Assembly: GCA_964504305.1 (NCBI GenBank)
Contig: CAZDEB010000003.1
Coordinates: 124,001 to 188,000, forward strand
DNA: 64,000 bases
Direction of reading: 5' to 3'
Source of the DNA: UBA11606 sp964504305
Lineage (GTDB): Bacteria > Actinomycetota > Acidimicrobiia > Acidimicrobiales > Aldehydirespiratoraceae
The position numbers were made by a program, and so were the translations under genes. The notes below the pieces were generated by a model that ran no database searches, had not been told where the DNA came from, and saw nothing but the letters and a program-made list of their open reading frames with translations. Below are positions 17,120 through 26,791 of this stretch, piece after piece. Each line of letters starts with the position of its first letter. Position 1 is the first letter of the stretch.

Positions 17120-18049
17120 ATGGCGCTGGCCCAGCGCACGGGGCGATCTCGACGCCGACTCATCTTGTTGGTGCTTTCGGCGATCACCCTGCTGACCCTC
17201 GACCTCGGCAGCTTCGGCCCGCTTGGCTCCGCCCAGCGACTGTTCCGCGACTTTCTGCACCCGGTCACCAATGTGGCCGGAGCGGTGGCGACGCCGTTTG
17301 CCGACGCATGGAACGCGGTGTTCGATTACAGCGACCTTCAAGCCGACTACGCCGAGCTAGAGGCCGAGCGCAACGAGCTGAAGGGGCAAGCCCTCAGCGT
17401 TGAGGCTGAGCGAGCGGCCTTTCAGCGATTGCTCGACGCAACCCAGATCACCTATGTGACCGCGGTGGACAAGCAGGCCGCCACCGTTGTACGTGGTGCG
17501 GTGGGTAATTTCGACTCTGACGTGATCACCATCGACAAAGGCTCCCAAAGCGGTATCGAAACCGGGATGGCCGTAGTAACCGCCGCGGGGTTGGTTGGGC
17601 GTATCGATCGGGTCGACGCAACCACCGCGACGGTTCAGCTCCTCAGCGATCAGAATTTGATCATCGGTGTGCGGATGACCTCAACCGAGCAGGTCGGACT
17701 CGGTCATACCGACAAGAGCGATCCGCTGATCTTCGAAATTGACCAAGGTCTCGATTGGCCCGAAGACAACGATCTTTCGTTGTTGCCCAAGGTTGGCTCG
17801 GTCGTGGTCACCGCGGCCAGCAGCCGATATCCGGCCGAGATTCCGATTGGGCGGGTTATCGAGTCGGTGAATCCCGATGGCGAAGGTCTATCGCTCACCG
17901 TCCGGGTCGAGATGGCCAACGACGTAACCAACCTCGGCTACGTAACGGTATTGCTGGCTCCCGGGGTCGATCAGGTTCCTTTGGGTCCAGTTGTGCCGAG
18001 CACGAGCGTGCCTCTTGACATTGTCGAAAACGACGGTGCAGGCCAATGA
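17120..18049 (+). CDS. mreC: Rod shape-determining protein MreC
   Basis: 309 residues: a basic N-terminus, one membrane helix (LILLVLSAITLLTLDLG), a coiled coil (DYAELEAERNELKGQALSVE), then the extracytoplasmic MreC beta domain (VVRGAVGNFDSDVITIDKGS; GMAVVTAAGLVGRIDRV). It links MreB to the cell-wall machinery. It lies 9 nt after mreB and overlaps mreD by 4 nt. Confidence 0.94.
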   Translation: MALAQRTGRSRRRLILLVLSAITLLTLDLGSFGPLGSAQRLFRDFLHPVTNVAGAVATPFADAWNAVFDYSDLQADYAELEAERNELKGQALSVEAERAAFQRLLDATQITYVTAVDKQAATVVRGAVGNFDSDVITIDKGSQSGIETGMAVVTAAGLVGRIDRVDATTATVQLLSDQNLIIGVRMTSTEQVGLGHTDKSDPLIFEIDQGLDWPEDNDLSLLPKVGSVVVTAASSRYPAEIPIGRVIESVNPDGEGLSLTVRVEMANDVTNLGYVTVLLAPGVDQVPLGPVVPSTSVPLDIVENDGAGQ

Positions 18050-18540
18050 GCCTTCCGGTCCGCGTCGGCGCGGTTTTGATACTGGCGCTGGTGGTGCAGC
18101 TCACGGTATTTGTTGATGTTCGGGTGGCCGGTGTCGCGCCCGAGTTGCTTACGTTGGTTGCGGTAATTGCCGGGTTCTTCGTCGGACCCGATCGTGGGCC
18201 GGTTATCGCCTTCGCCGCTGGCCTCATCTGGGACATGTACCTGCCGTCGCCGCTCGGAGTCTCTGCGGTCACGCTGGCTTTGGTGGCCTTTGCGGTGGGA
18301 TCGCTCGAAGAGGGATTGTTTCATGACAGTCGGAGTCAATTGATTGCAGTTGCCGGACTCGCCAGCGCGGCTGCAGTAGTGAGTTATGCCTTGGTGGGCG
18401 AGTTGGTTGGTGTTCGCGGCCTCATCGACCTCGACATGTTGCGAGTTGCGCTAATCGTCGGGGTGCTCAACGCCGCGCTCTCGCCGGTGGCGGCCCCGAT
18501 CATGGAGTGGGCCCTGCGGGGCCAGGCGGACCGCCGATGA
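18046..18540 (+). CDS. mreD: Rod shape-determining membrane protein MreD
   Basis: 164 residues with about five hydrophobic helices and the MreD-like pattern PELLTLVAVIAGFFVGPDRG, then GLIWDMYLPSPLGVSAVTLA. It is recognised from composition, this motif and position between mreC and the PBP2 gene, overlapping each by 4 nt. Confidence 0.88.
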   Translation: MSLPVRVGAVLILALVVQLTVFVDVRVAGVAPELLTLVAVIAGFFVGPDRGPVIAFAAGLIWDMYLPSPLGVSAVTLALVAFAVGSLEEGLFHDSRSQLIAVAGLASAAAVVSYALVGELVGVRGLIDLDMLRVALIVGVLNAALSPVAAPIMEWALRGQADRR

Positions 18541-20666
18541 ATCCCGATCAGCAGCTTCGTTTGCGGATCTTTGCGTTCCTTGCCCTCACTTTGCTTGGCG
18601 GCTTGGTTGCCCGACTGTGGTACTTGCAAGGCATCGAAGCGCAGCGCGAGCAGTTCAAAAATGCCGCTCTGACCAATGTGTTGGTGCCGGTGCACGAAGA
18701 GGCTCCTCGCGGCAGGATCCTCGACCGCAACGGGCGGGTGCTCGTCGAGAACCAGGTAGTCCAGGTCGTCACCGTCGATCGGGCCGTGGTCGACGAACTC
18801 GACGCTCAGGTCCGCTCCGATATGTTCCTGCGACTCGCCATTGCCGTGAGTCGATCGGGTCGTCTGGTGAAGGTCGACCGGATACTCGACGAGTTCACCG
18901 ATCTCTCCTATGGCCCGTTCGAGCGCATACCGGTGGCCGTCGACGTGAACCCGGAGCTGCTGGTGTTTCTGGGCGAACGCACCGACCAATTTCCTGGTGT
19001 CGAAGTCTCCCAGCGCACGGTTCGCAGCTACCCATACGGGTCGTTGGCCGCCCATATCCTTGGGTACGTCGGTCCGATAAATCGCACCGAGTGGGAGGCC
19101 GCCAATGAACGGATCGATCCGACCGCGGAGGGTGCCAAGACCTATCAACTCAACCACGAAATCGGAAAAACCGGCATCGAGCGAGTCTTCGAAGACGAGC
19201 TGCGGGGCACACCAGGGACCCGATACCTAGAGGTCGATGCGTCTCGAAGGTTCGTGAGCGAGTACAAAGATCGACGAGTCGAACCGATTCCGGGCAACGA
19301 TGTTTACCTCTCGATCGATATCGACCTCCAGGCATTGGCCGAGGCCGAACTGCGTGACGGACTCGATGCGGCAAGGGCCCGAGAACACGATCCCGACGAG
19401 CCGCCGTTTGTTGCTTCGGCGGGCAGCGTGGTTGCTCTTGATCCCAAGAACGGGGACGTCTTGGCCATGGCTTCGTTCCCAACGTACGCACCGGCCGACT
19501 TTGTCAGCGGAATATCGGCGACGCAGTTTCATGAACTGACTTCCGAATCGAACTTTTCGCCGATCCTGAACCGGGCGATACAAGGTACGTACGCGCCTGG
19601 CTCGACCTTCAAGCTGGTAACGGCCCTTGCCGCGGTCGAGGAAGGGGTTATCGGGCCGGGACTCGAGGCCATTCGCGACACCGGCGAGCTCTATCTCGAC
19701 ACCGGCACCTACACCTACTCGGGTTGTTTCGAGGAATCCAGCACCTGTAAGTTTCGTAGCCCTTTCAGTGGCGAGCAGTGGGTCGACTTGGGGCGGGCAC
19801 TGACCGTGTCGAGCGATACCTACTTCTACGAAATCGGCGGCGAAGGGTTTTGGCGGCGCCCCAACGAACCCGACCAAGATGGCAACTTAAAAGACGAGGG
19901 CATCCAAAAGTGGGCTCGCGAGTTGGGCCTGGGATTCGATTCGGGGGTGCAGCTGCCGTACGAACGTTCGGGTGCCGTTCCTGATAGGGCCTACTACGAC
20001 CAACAATACGAGGACGGCGTGTTCGTAATCGACGGCTCTGAGTGGTTCGCCGGGGCCACGATCAACCTGTCGATCGGGCAGGGTGAGCTTCTTGTGACTC
20101 CTCTTCAGTTGGCCAACACCTACGCCACGTTCGGCAACGGGGGGCGGCTCCACCAACCCAACATGGTCAAAGAGGTCCGCACAACCAGCGGCGAACTGGT
20201 TCGAGCCTTCGGTCCGCGAGTGTTGAGAGACCTCGAGATCCCGGTCGAGTTCCATTCCGCTATCGAGTCGGGGCTGCTCGGAGTAACAAGTCGCCAGGGA
20301 GGCACGGCCCGTCGGGTTTTTGCCAACGCCGACTTCTCACTCGCTAGCTGGCCTATCGCTGGTAAGACCGGTACCGCCCAGGTCAGGGGCAAAGCCGATA
20401 CCTCCATTTTCGCGGCTTACGGACCAGTTGCAACCGAGTCATCGGGTCTCCCCGCGGGGCGCGAACCCGACGTGGCGATAGCGGTCCTGCTCGAAGAAGC
20501 CGGATTCGGATCGGCCGCCGCCGCGCCGGTCGCGGCCGCAATTTTCGAAAGAGTTGCGACCGGTACCGTGCCTCATGCTCGATCGCTGGACGAGACGGCG
20601 CGCTACAACCAAGAACTCGTCGCCGCGGGATCAGCCGGAACCGCTGATGAGGTGGCGTTGGGATGA
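18537..20666 (+). CDS. mrdA: Penicillin-binding protein 2 (elongasome transpeptidase)
   Basis: 709 residues: an N-terminal membrane helix (FAFLALTLLGGLVARLWYL), the non-catalytic pedestal with EEAPRGRILDRNGRVLVEN, and a class B transpeptidase domain. Active-site motifs are Ser356-TFK, Ser425-Ser-Asp and Lys610-Thr-Gly. It cross-links peptidoglycan together with RodA. The start is the ATG overlapping the mreD stop; ten upstream in-frame residues are rejected. It overlaps rodA by 4 nt. Confidence 0.95.
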   Translation: MNPDQQLRLRIFAFLALTLLGGLVARLWYLQGIEAQREQFKNAALTNVLVPVHEEAPRGRILDRNGRVLVENQVVQVVTVDRAVVDELDAQVRSDMFLRLAIAVSRSGRLVKVDRILDEFTDLSYGPFERIPVAVDVNPELLVFLGERTDQFPGVEVSQRTVRSYPYGSLAAHILGYVGPINRTEWEAANERIDPTAEGAKTYQLNHEIGKTGIERVFEDELRGTPGTRYLEVDASRRFVSEYKDRRVEPIPGNDVYLSIDIDLQALAEAELRDGLDAARAREHDPDEPPFVASAGSVVALDPKNGDVLAMASFPTYAPADFVSGISATQFHELTSESNFSPILNRAIQGTYAPGSTFKLVTALAAVEEGVIGPGLEAIRDTGELYLDTGTYTYSGCFEESSTCKFRSPFSGEQWVDLGRALTVSSDTYFYEIGGEGFWRRPNEPDQDGNLKDEGIQKWARELGLGFDSGVQLPYERSGAVPDRAYYDQQYEDGVFVIDGSEWFAGATINLSIGQGELLVTPLQLANTYATFGNGGRLHQPNMVKEVRTTSGELVRAFGPRVLRDLEIPVEFHSAIESGLLGVTSRQGGTARRVFANADFSLASWPIAGKTGTAQVRGKADTSIFAAYGPVATESSGLPAGREPDVAIAVLLEEAGFGSAAAAPVAAAIFERVATGTVPHARSLDETARYNQELVAAGSAGTADEVALG

Positions 20667-21835
20667 CCGCATTCAGTGTTGAGACCCGACGACCGAGTGA
20701 CGACCGCGACCCGTGGTGGTTTGTTGTTGACCCGCTGCTTATCGGTGCCGTTGGTCTGATTACCGCCATCGGGTCGTTGTTGGTGTACTCAGCAACCAGG
20801 GGACCGGCCACCGACATAGATCCCGCGAACACTTCGTTTTTGCAACGGCAACTCTTCTTTGCAGCATTGGGGGTCGCGCTTGCCGTGGCGACCGCGCTGG
20901 TAGACATTCGCCGGCTCCGGAGTTTCTTGGGGTTCGGCTACGCCGGTCTCATTGTGTTGCTGCTCGGTATTTTGCGGTTCGGGGCCGACATCAACGGGGC
21001 ACGGGCCTGGTACAAGTTCCCGGGTTTCACGTTTCAGCCATCCGAACCAGGGAAGTTGGTGCTGATCTTCGCGCTTGCTGCGGTGTTCTCGTCAGAAGAT
21101 CTCGGATTGTCGCGGCTCGTGCTCGGGCTATCGGCCGCCGGCCTCCCGATCCTGCTCATCTTGAAGCAGCCAGACCTTGGCACGATTCTTGTTTATGTGG
21201 CGATAACCGCGGCCGTCGTGCTGATGAGCAACATCCGTGTTCGCTACATCATCTTGTTGTTGTTGGCCGCGGTCACGGTGGTGACAATGGTGTTTCAGTC
21301 CGACGTGCTGGCCAAATACCAAAAAGACCGGCTTACCGTGTTTGTCCTCGACGACGAAGCGGTTGACAAGCTGGGCGCCGACGCCATCCGGGTGGCTTAC
21401 AACGCAAGACAATCACAGATAGCAATAGGCAACGGCGGGATCAACGGCGAGGGTTTGTTCCAGGGCACGCAAACCAGCTCCAACCTTGTTCCCGAGCAGC
21501 AAACCGACTTCATCTTCTCGGTGGCGGGCGAGGAGCTCGGTTTTCGTGGTGCGGGTCTGTTGTTGGGTCTGTTCGGTCTGGTCATGTTCAGGATCTGGCG
21601 GACCGCGGTGCGAGCGACCGACCAGTTCGACCGGCTGCTTAGCGTGGGAGTCATGGCCATGTTCTTGTTCCAGGTGTTTCAGAGTGCCGGGATGACGATG
21701 GGGATAATGCCGGTCACCGGTATTCCCATGCCCTTTGTGTCCTATGGCGGTTCGTCGATGCTTACGTCGATGGTTGGCGTTGGTCTGGTGCTCGGCGTCC
21801 ATCGTCGACGATTTGACTACGCCACCCGCAGTTAG
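20663..21835 (+). CDS. rodA: RodA, SEDS peptidoglycan glycosyltransferase
   Basis: A 390-residue SEDS-family protein with about ten membrane helices. Family features include GARAWYKFPGFTFQPSEPGK, LLILKQPDLGTILVYVAITA, the long extracellular loop with GNGGINGEGLFQGTQT and PEQQTDFIFSVAGEELGF, and the C-terminal GIPMPFVSYGGSSMLTSM. It polymerises glycan strands with PBP2. It is the last gene of the mre operon. Confidence 0.95.
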   Translation: MTAFSVETRRPSDDRDPWWFVVDPLLIGAVGLITAIGSLLVYSATRGPATDIDPANTSFLQRQLFFAALGVALAVATALVDIRRLRSFLGFGYAGLIVLLLGILRFGADINGARAWYKFPGFTFQPSEPGKLVLIFALAAVFSSEDLGLSRLVLGLSAAGLPILLILKQPDLGTILVYVAITAAVVLMSNIRVRYIILLLLAAVTVVTMVFQSDVLAKYQKDRLTVFVLDDEAVDKLGADAIRVAYNARQSQIAIGNGGINGEGLFQGTQTSSNLVPEQQTDFIFSVAGEELGFRGAGLLLGLFGLVMFRIWRTAVRATDQFDRLLSVGVMAMFLFQVFQSAGMTMGIMPVTGIPMPFVSYGGSSMLTSMVGVGLVLGVHRRRFDYATRS

Positions 21836-21894
21836 CGCTATGCGGTGTCGCGGCCACCGGACGTAGCATTCACCCAGTACCGCGGGCGCGCCGA

Positions 21895-21900
21895 TAGCCT
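21895..21900 (+). promoter_or_regulatory. -10-like hexamer of the radical SAM gene
   Basis: TAGCCT, 6 nt before the ATG at 21907, so the radical SAM pair probably has its own promoter despite being only 71 nt after rodA. Confidence 0.4.
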
Positions 21901-21906
21901 GCGCAG

Positions 21907-23892
21907 ATGTCCATGGGGAAAGCCACCACCGAGAGCTCGTCGCTCTGGTCGCGCCTCGAACCGTTGTTACCGCAGGTGCAAAAACCGGCCCGCTACATCG
22001 GTTGTGAAGACGGCGCGCAGACGCCAACTCACGGCGACGGTGTTGTCTCGTGGTTGCTTACATACCCCGACACCTACGAAATCGGCCTGCCCAACCAGGG
22101 CCTCCAGATTCTTTACGAGATCCTCAACGAGCGACCCGATGCCGCCGCTGAGCGGTCTTATGCGCCTTGGACCGATCTCGAAGCCCTGTTGCGCCGCGAA
22201 CGCATCCCGTTGTTCTCGGTCGACACCCACCGCGCCGCATCCTTGTTCGACATCCTCGCTTTTAATCTCAGCGCCGAACTCACGTATACCAACCTGATCA
22301 ACTGCATCGACCTCGCCGGGGTGCCGATACACGCCGCTCGCCGAGGCGACTCGGATCCGCTCATCGCGGTGGGGGGCCACTGCACCTACAACCCCGAGCC
22401 GATTGCCGACTTTGTCGACTTTGTTGTACTCGGCGACGGCGAAGAGGCCGTAAGCGAAATCACCGAAGTTGTCCGAGAATGGAAACGAGCGGGCAAGAAC
22501 TCGGGGACACGCGAAGGGCTGCTGCGCGAACTCTCCAAGCTGGCTGGCGTGTACGTGCCATCGATGTACGAAGTCGAGTACGACGGCCCGCGCCTGGCCG
22601 CGGTGTCGCCGCGCTACAGCGATGTTCCGGCCACCATCGAGAAACGCACCGTTGCCGATCTTGCCGACTGGCCCTACCCCAAAAACCAGCTCGTGCCGCT
22701 CACCGAAGTCGTGCACGACCGACTAGCGGTCGAAGTGTTTCGTGGCTGCACCCGAGGCTGCCGATTCTGTCAGGCCGGCATGATCACCCGACCAGTGCGC
22801 GAACGGCCCGCCGAGCAAGTTCGCGACATGATCTCTCAAGGTCTGCGACGCACCGGTTACGACGAGGTTTCTCTTACCTCGCTATCCACCGCCGACTTTT
22901 CGGGCATACAGCAAGTTGTTGCCGACACTGTTACCGATGCGGGCTGTGACCAGGTTTCGGTCGCTCTCCCAAGCCTTCGAGTCGACGCGTTTACGGTGGG
23001 CATCGCCGCCGAATTGCAGCGCGCCCGTCGCACCGGGCTCACGTTCGCGCCCGAGGCCGGTTCTTGGCGGTTGCGTCAAGTGATCAACAAGCTGATTCGT
23101 GAAGAAGACCTGTACGGAGCGGTCGAGAGCGCCTACTCCCAAGGGTGGCGGCGCATGAAGCTCTACTTCCTCACCGGTCTCCCAACCGAAACCGACGAGG
23201 ACACCCTGGGTATTGCCGAACTGGCCCGCAACTGCGTCGAGTTGGGTCGCGCTCACCACAAGTCTCCCTCCGTCACTGTTTCGGTCGGCGGCTTTGTACC
23301 CAAGCCCTTCACCCCGTTTCAGTGGTTTGGCCAAAATACCGAAGTCGAACTTCGTCGCAAGATCGAACTTCTCAAATCAGATCTCCGCGGGACCAAAGGA
23401 GTGCAGCTCAAGTGGCACGACACCCGCGCGACGCTCGCCGAAGGCATCACTAGCCGCGGCGACCGTCGACTTGGTCCCGTGATCGAGTACGTGTGGCGCC
23501 ATGGCGGCACGTTCCAAGAGTGGTCCGAGCATTTCAGCATCGATCTTTGGCTGGAAGCAATGGCTGCGAACGACCTCGACGTCGACTGGTACGTGCACCG
23601 GCATCGCACCGAAGACGAGGTGCTCCCTTGGGACCACCTCTCCGCTGGCCTTCACAAAGATTTCTTGTGGCAGGACTGGCGAGACTCCCTCGAGGAACTT
23701 GGTCTCGAGGATTGCCGATGGACACCGTGCTACGACTGCGGCGCGTGTACCGGCTACGGAATCGAACACGTGGTGGCTTCGGCCACCCCTCCCGCGGGCG
23801 GCAGCCAAGGCACGGGCCTTGACTTGTCGGCGGGCGGATCGATTCCGGTTGTGTTGCAAAGCAGGCGACCCGTCGGGGCGGCCCGCGAATGA
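21907..23892 (+). CDS. TIGR03960-family radical SAM protein
   Basis: 661 residues. The N-terminal part (LTYPDTYEIGLPNQGLQILY) resembles a B12-binding-like domain, and the radical SAM core has the cluster motif with Cys281, Cys285 and Cys288 in RGCTRGCRFCQAGMI, then the VSLTSLSTADFSG strand. A C-terminal Cys cluster reads CYDCGACTGYGIE. This family is regularly paired with a TIGR03936/DUF2344 protein and encoded next to RNase E/G and rplU-rpmA, as here. Its reaction is not established to my knowledge. The stop overlaps the next gene by 4 nt. Confidence 0.9.
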   Translation: MSMGKATTESSSLWSRLEPLLPQVQKPARYIGCEDGAQTPTHGDGVVSWLLTYPDTYEIGLPNQGLQILYEILNERPDAAAERSYAPWTDLEALLRRERIPLFSVDTHRAASLFDILAFNLSAELTYTNLINCIDLAGVPIHAARRGDSDPLIAVGGHCTYNPEPIADFVDFVVLGDGEEAVSEITEVVREWKRAGKNSGTREGLLRELSKLAGVYVPSMYEVEYDGPRLAAVSPRYSDVPATIEKRTVADLADWPYPKNQLVPLTEVVHDRLAVEVFRGCTRGCRFCQAGMITRPVRERPAEQVRDMISQGLRRTGYDEVSLTSLSTADFSGIQQVVADTVTDAGCDQVSVALPSLRVDAFTVGIAAELQRARRTGLTFAPEAGSWRLRQVINKLIREEDLYGAVESAYSQGWRRMKLYFLTGLPTETDEDTLGIAELARNCVELGRAHHKSPSVTVSVGGFVPKPFTPFQWFGQNTEVELRRKIELLKSDLRGTKGVQLKWHDTRATLAEGITSRGDRRLGPVIEYVWRHGGTFQEWSEHFSIDLWLEAMAANDLDVDWYVHRHRTEDEVLPWDHLSAGLHKDFLWQDWRDSLEELGLEDCRWTPCYDCGACTGYGIEHVVASATPPAGGSQGTGLDLSAGGSIPVVLQSRRPVGAARE

Positions 23893-24620
23893 AGCTACGA
23901 GTTCAGTTCAGCAAGCTCGGAAAGGTCCGTTTCACTTCGCATCGCGATGTGGCTCGCATCTGGGAACGAGCGTTGCGGCGAGCTCAGCTTCCCGTCGCAT
24001 ATAGCGAAGGGTTTTCGCCCCGTCCCAAACTTTCTTTCGGGCTGGCCTTGCCTACTGGTCACGAGTCGCTCACCGAGTACCTCGACATCGATCTCGACTC
24101 TGAGAGAGCCGAATCGGTTGACGTCGCGGCTCTCCCTGGGCTGCTTTCGGCCGAACTCCCGGTAGGTATCACCGCGACCGAGGTCGTCGCTGTCGACGCA
24201 CGGACGCTGTCGCTGCAACAGGCAGTCACAAGTTGTACATGGCAGATCGATGTGCGAGATATCGATGCCCAAACCGCACAGAGCGCCGTACACGCCGCCC
24301 TGGCGGCCGAAAGCATCGTTGTCACGCGCGAACGTAAGGGCAAGATGGTCACTGATGACATCCGGCCTCTTGTGTTCAGCGCGGCAGTCGATACGCCGAA
24401 TGAACAAGTAGGCCCCGATCAGGGGTGTGTGAGGCTGTTGGCCGAACTCGGAACTCAACCGCGTGCGGTTCGGGTTTCGGAGCTCTTGGCCGCCCTCGAA
24501 CCAGCACCCACCGAGCACAAGGTCCTTCGACTTCACCAATGGGTTACTTCCGACGATGGCCAGCGCACCGACCCAATGTCACTGGGCGCGCCATCTCCTG
24601 CACCAGCGAGAGTTTCATGA
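23889..24620 (+). CDS. TIGR03936/DUF2344-family protein
   Basis: 243 residues. The N-terminal signature KLRVQFSKLGKVRFTSHRDV and AYSEGFSPRPKLSFGLALPT define this family, which occurs either as a separate gene after, or a fusion to, the TIGR03960 radical SAM protein. The ATGA overlap with that gene supports a two-subunit or coupled function. It lies upstream of the RNase E/G gene, and a role in RNA or ribosome maturation is a guess from context. Confidence 0.88.
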   Translation: MKLRVQFSKLGKVRFTSHRDVARIWERALRRAQLPVAYSEGFSPRPKLSFGLALPTGHESLTEYLDIDLDSERAESVDVAALPGLLSAELPVGITATEVVAVDARTLSLQQAVTSCTWQIDVRDIDAQTAQSAVHAALAAESIVVTRERKGKMVTDDIRPLVFSAAVDTPNEQVGPDQGCVRLLAELGTQPRAVRVSELLAALEPAPTEHKVLRLHQWVTSDDGQRTDPMSLGAPSPAPARVS

Positions 24621-24659
24621 TTGATCTCTTAGCGGTGCCCAATACGAAAGACGATAATC

Positions 24660-26429
24660 ATGGCCGACGAACAGGCCCAGAAACCAGATCGCGGGCGAGA
24701 CGACCGCTCCGCTGCGAACGACTCCAAACCGTCAGTCGGCGATAGCCGTCCGGCTCCAAAGATTGGCGATAGTCGCCCTGGCCCCGCCGGTGGACCGAGC
24801 GACGCGTCGGGTTCACCCTCCGGCGGTGCCGAAGGTCAGCCCAAGAAGCGCCGCCGCCGGCGCGGTGGCCGAGGCCGTGGAGGACAAGGCGGGGGCCAAC
24901 AATCCGGCTCGAGCCAAGGCGGCTCGCAACCCAATGGCCAAAAGACCGGTTCTCAAAAAGCCGGTTCTCAAAAAGCCAGCTCTCAAAAAGGCAGTTCTCA
25001 AAAGGCCAGTGGCCAGCGCAACCGGGGCGGCAAGGGCGGCGGTGGTCGGCCTCCGACTCCTATTGAGGCCATCACTACCGACGAGGCAGTAGAGCTCGAC
25101 GAAAAGACGCTCAAGCGTCGCCGCGGGCGGACCCGCAAGGGCAAGGCGGTTGGTCGGTACCTGATGTGTGTGCACGTTGGTCCGGACGCAACCCAGATCG
25201 CAACTCTCGAAGGCCGCAAGCTCGTTGAGCACCAGGTGTCGCGCCCGGCCGACGATGTGAGCCAGATCCACGGCAATATCTACATCGGGCGGGTACAGAA
25301 CGTGCTGCCAGGGATGGAGGCCGCGTTCGTAGACATAGCGACGCCCAAGAACGCCGTGCTCTACGCCGGTGATGTTCAATACGATGCCGACGACCTTGAC
25401 GGCGGCAAGAAGAAGAACAGCAAGCCTCCTCGGATCGAAGACATTCTCAAAGCTAAACAGGCCATTGTCTGCCAGGTCACCAAGAATCCAATTGCTCACA
25501 AAGGGGCCAGGCTCACCCAAGAGGTTTCGTTGCCGGGACGATTTGTGGTGCTGGTGCCCAACAGCAGCACCTACGGAATCTCCAAACGGCTGCCGGACGG
25601 AGAACGCAAGCGGCTGCGCGGCATCCTCGACAAGGCCAAGCCGCAACAACATGGCGTGATCGTGCGTACCGCGGCCGAAAACGTCACGGCCGAAGAGATC
25701 CAGCGCGACGTTGCCCGGCTCGTGGCGCAGTGGACCGATATCGAGAATCTGGCCAAGAAGACCAAAGCGCCGGCGCTGCTATATCGAGAGCCAGAGGCCG
25801 CGGTGAGGATTATCCGAGAGGAGTTCACAAAAGACTTCCGGGGCATCATCATTGACGATCGAGATCTCTACGAAGAGATCCGGGCCTACGTAGCCAGCAT
25901 CACACCGGCTCTAGCCGAGCGGGTCGAGTTCTATGACGAGCAAGCCGAAGGGCTGCCGCTGCTCGAACGTCAACACATCCACGAGCAGCTGCACAAGGCT
26001 CTTGATCGCAAGGTCTGGTTGCGTTCGGGCGGGTCGCTCATTATCGAAGGGACCGAAGCTCTTACGGTAATCGATGTCAACACTGGCAAAAATGTTGGTA
26101 AGTCGAGCCTGGAAGAAACGGTCTTTCGCAACAATCTCGAAGCCGCCGAAGAGGTTGCTCATCAGCTCCGACTTCGCGATATCGGTGGCATAATCGTGAT
26201 CGACTTTGTCGATATGGAGATTGCCAAGAACCGTGACGAAGTGATCCGGACTTTCCGTAATGCATTGGCTCGGGACAAGACCCGAACCCAGGTGTTCGAT
26301 ATCTCCGATCTCGGGCTGGTCGAGATGACCCGCAAACGAATTGGTGAGGGTTTGCTCGAATCGGTAACCGACTTGTGTCCAACTTGTGAGGGGCGCGGCC
26401 ACGTCATGATCGAGTCGGTTTTCGACTAG
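24660..26429 (+). CDS. rne: Ribonuclease E/G family protein
   Basis: 589 residues. Residues about 1-160 are low-complexity: Gly/Arg/Lys-rich with a GSQKA-type pentapeptide repeat. An S1-like domain follows (HGNIYIGRVQNVLPGMEAAFVDIA), then the RNase E/G catalytic domain with the metal-binding segment LTVIDVNTGKNVG and IGGIIVIDFVDME, and the zinc-link Cys pair in CPTCEGRGHV at the C-terminus. It is an endoribonuclease for rRNA processing and mRNA decay. The long disordered extension is at the N-terminus, as in several actinobacterial homologs. Confidence 0.93.
   Translation: MADEQAQKPDRGRDDRSAANDSKPSVGDSRPAPKIGDSRPGPAGGPSDASGSPSGGAEGQPKKRRRRRGGRGRGGQGGGQQSGSSQGGSQPNGQKTGSQKAGSQKASSQKGSSQKASGQRNRGGKGGGGRPPTPIEAITTDEAVELDEKTLKRRRGRTRKGKAVGRYLMCVHVGPDATQIATLEGRKLVEHQVSRPADDVSQIHGNIYIGRVQNVLPGMEAAFVDIATPKNAVLYAGDVQYDADDLDGGKKKNSKPPRIEDILKAKQAIVCQVTKNPIAHKGARLTQEVSLPGRFVVLVPNSSTYGISKRLPDGERKRLRGILDKAKPQQHGVIVRTAAENVTAEEIQRDVARLVAQWTDIENLAKKTKAPALLYREPEAAVRIIREEFTKDFRGIIIDDRDLYEEIRAYVASITPALAERVEFYDEQAEGLPLLERQHIHEQLHKALDRKVWLRSGGSLIIEGTEALTVIDVNTGKNVGKSSLEETVFRNNLEAAEEVAHQLRLRDIGGIIVIDFVDMEIAKNRDEVIRTFRNALARDKTRTQVFDISDLGLVEMTRKRIGEGLLESVTDLCPTCEGRGHVMIESVFD
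24946..25005 (+). repeat. 15-nt tandem repeat within the RNase E/G gene
   Basis: Four in-frame 15-nt units, each ending in TCTCAAAAAG or TCTCAAAAGG, encode the repeated GSQKA-like pentapeptide. It is a likely site of copy-number change by slippage. Confidence 0.85.
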
Positions 26430-26461
26430 TGAGTTAGAGCGCTAATGCGCCTTGGCGCCGC

Positions 26462-26467
26462 TACGAT
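26462..26467 (+). promoter_or_regulatory. -10-like hexamer of rplU
   Basis: TACGAT, 9 nt before the rplU ATG. Confidence 0.4.
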
Positions 26468-26476
26468 AGACGCTCT

Positions 26477-26785
26477 ATGTACGCAGTAGTAAAGACCGGC
26501 GGCAAACAGTACCGCGTGGAAGAGGGCCAGACCCTCGAGGTCGACCGTACCGGCGAGCCCGGTGCCGAAATCTCCCTTCCCCCGCTTCTGGTTGTCGACG
26601 GTGAGACCGTCCTCGCCACTCCGGACCAGCTTTCCAAAGCTTCGGTCACGGCTCGTGTTGTCGAGGAGACCAAGGGCCCGAAGATCAACGGGTTCGTTTA
26701 TAAGAACAAGTCGAATAACCGGAAACGATGGGGCCACCGCGCGGCGCTGACCCGTATCGAGATCACCGGTATCAAGAAGGGCTGA
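26477..26785 (+). CDS. rplU: 50S ribosomal protein L21
   Basis: 102 residues with the L21 N-terminus MYAVVKTGGKQYRVEEGQTL and the C-terminal NRKRWGHRAALTRIEITGI. It is a normal-length 23S rRNA-binding protein of the large subunit. It is co-transcribed with rpmA, which starts 6 nt downstream. Confidence 0.98.
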   Translation: MYAVVKTGGKQYRVEEGQTLEVDRTGEPGAEISLPPLLVVDGETVLATPDQLSKASVTARVVEETKGPKINGFVYKNKSNNRKRWGHRAALTRIEITGIKKG

Positions 26786-26791
26786 TTCCAC

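Noticed and set aside
24946..25005. Possible CRISPR array
   Set aside because: Units are 15 nt with no spacers and lie in frame inside a coding sequence. No CRISPR array or cas gene is seen anywhere in the window.
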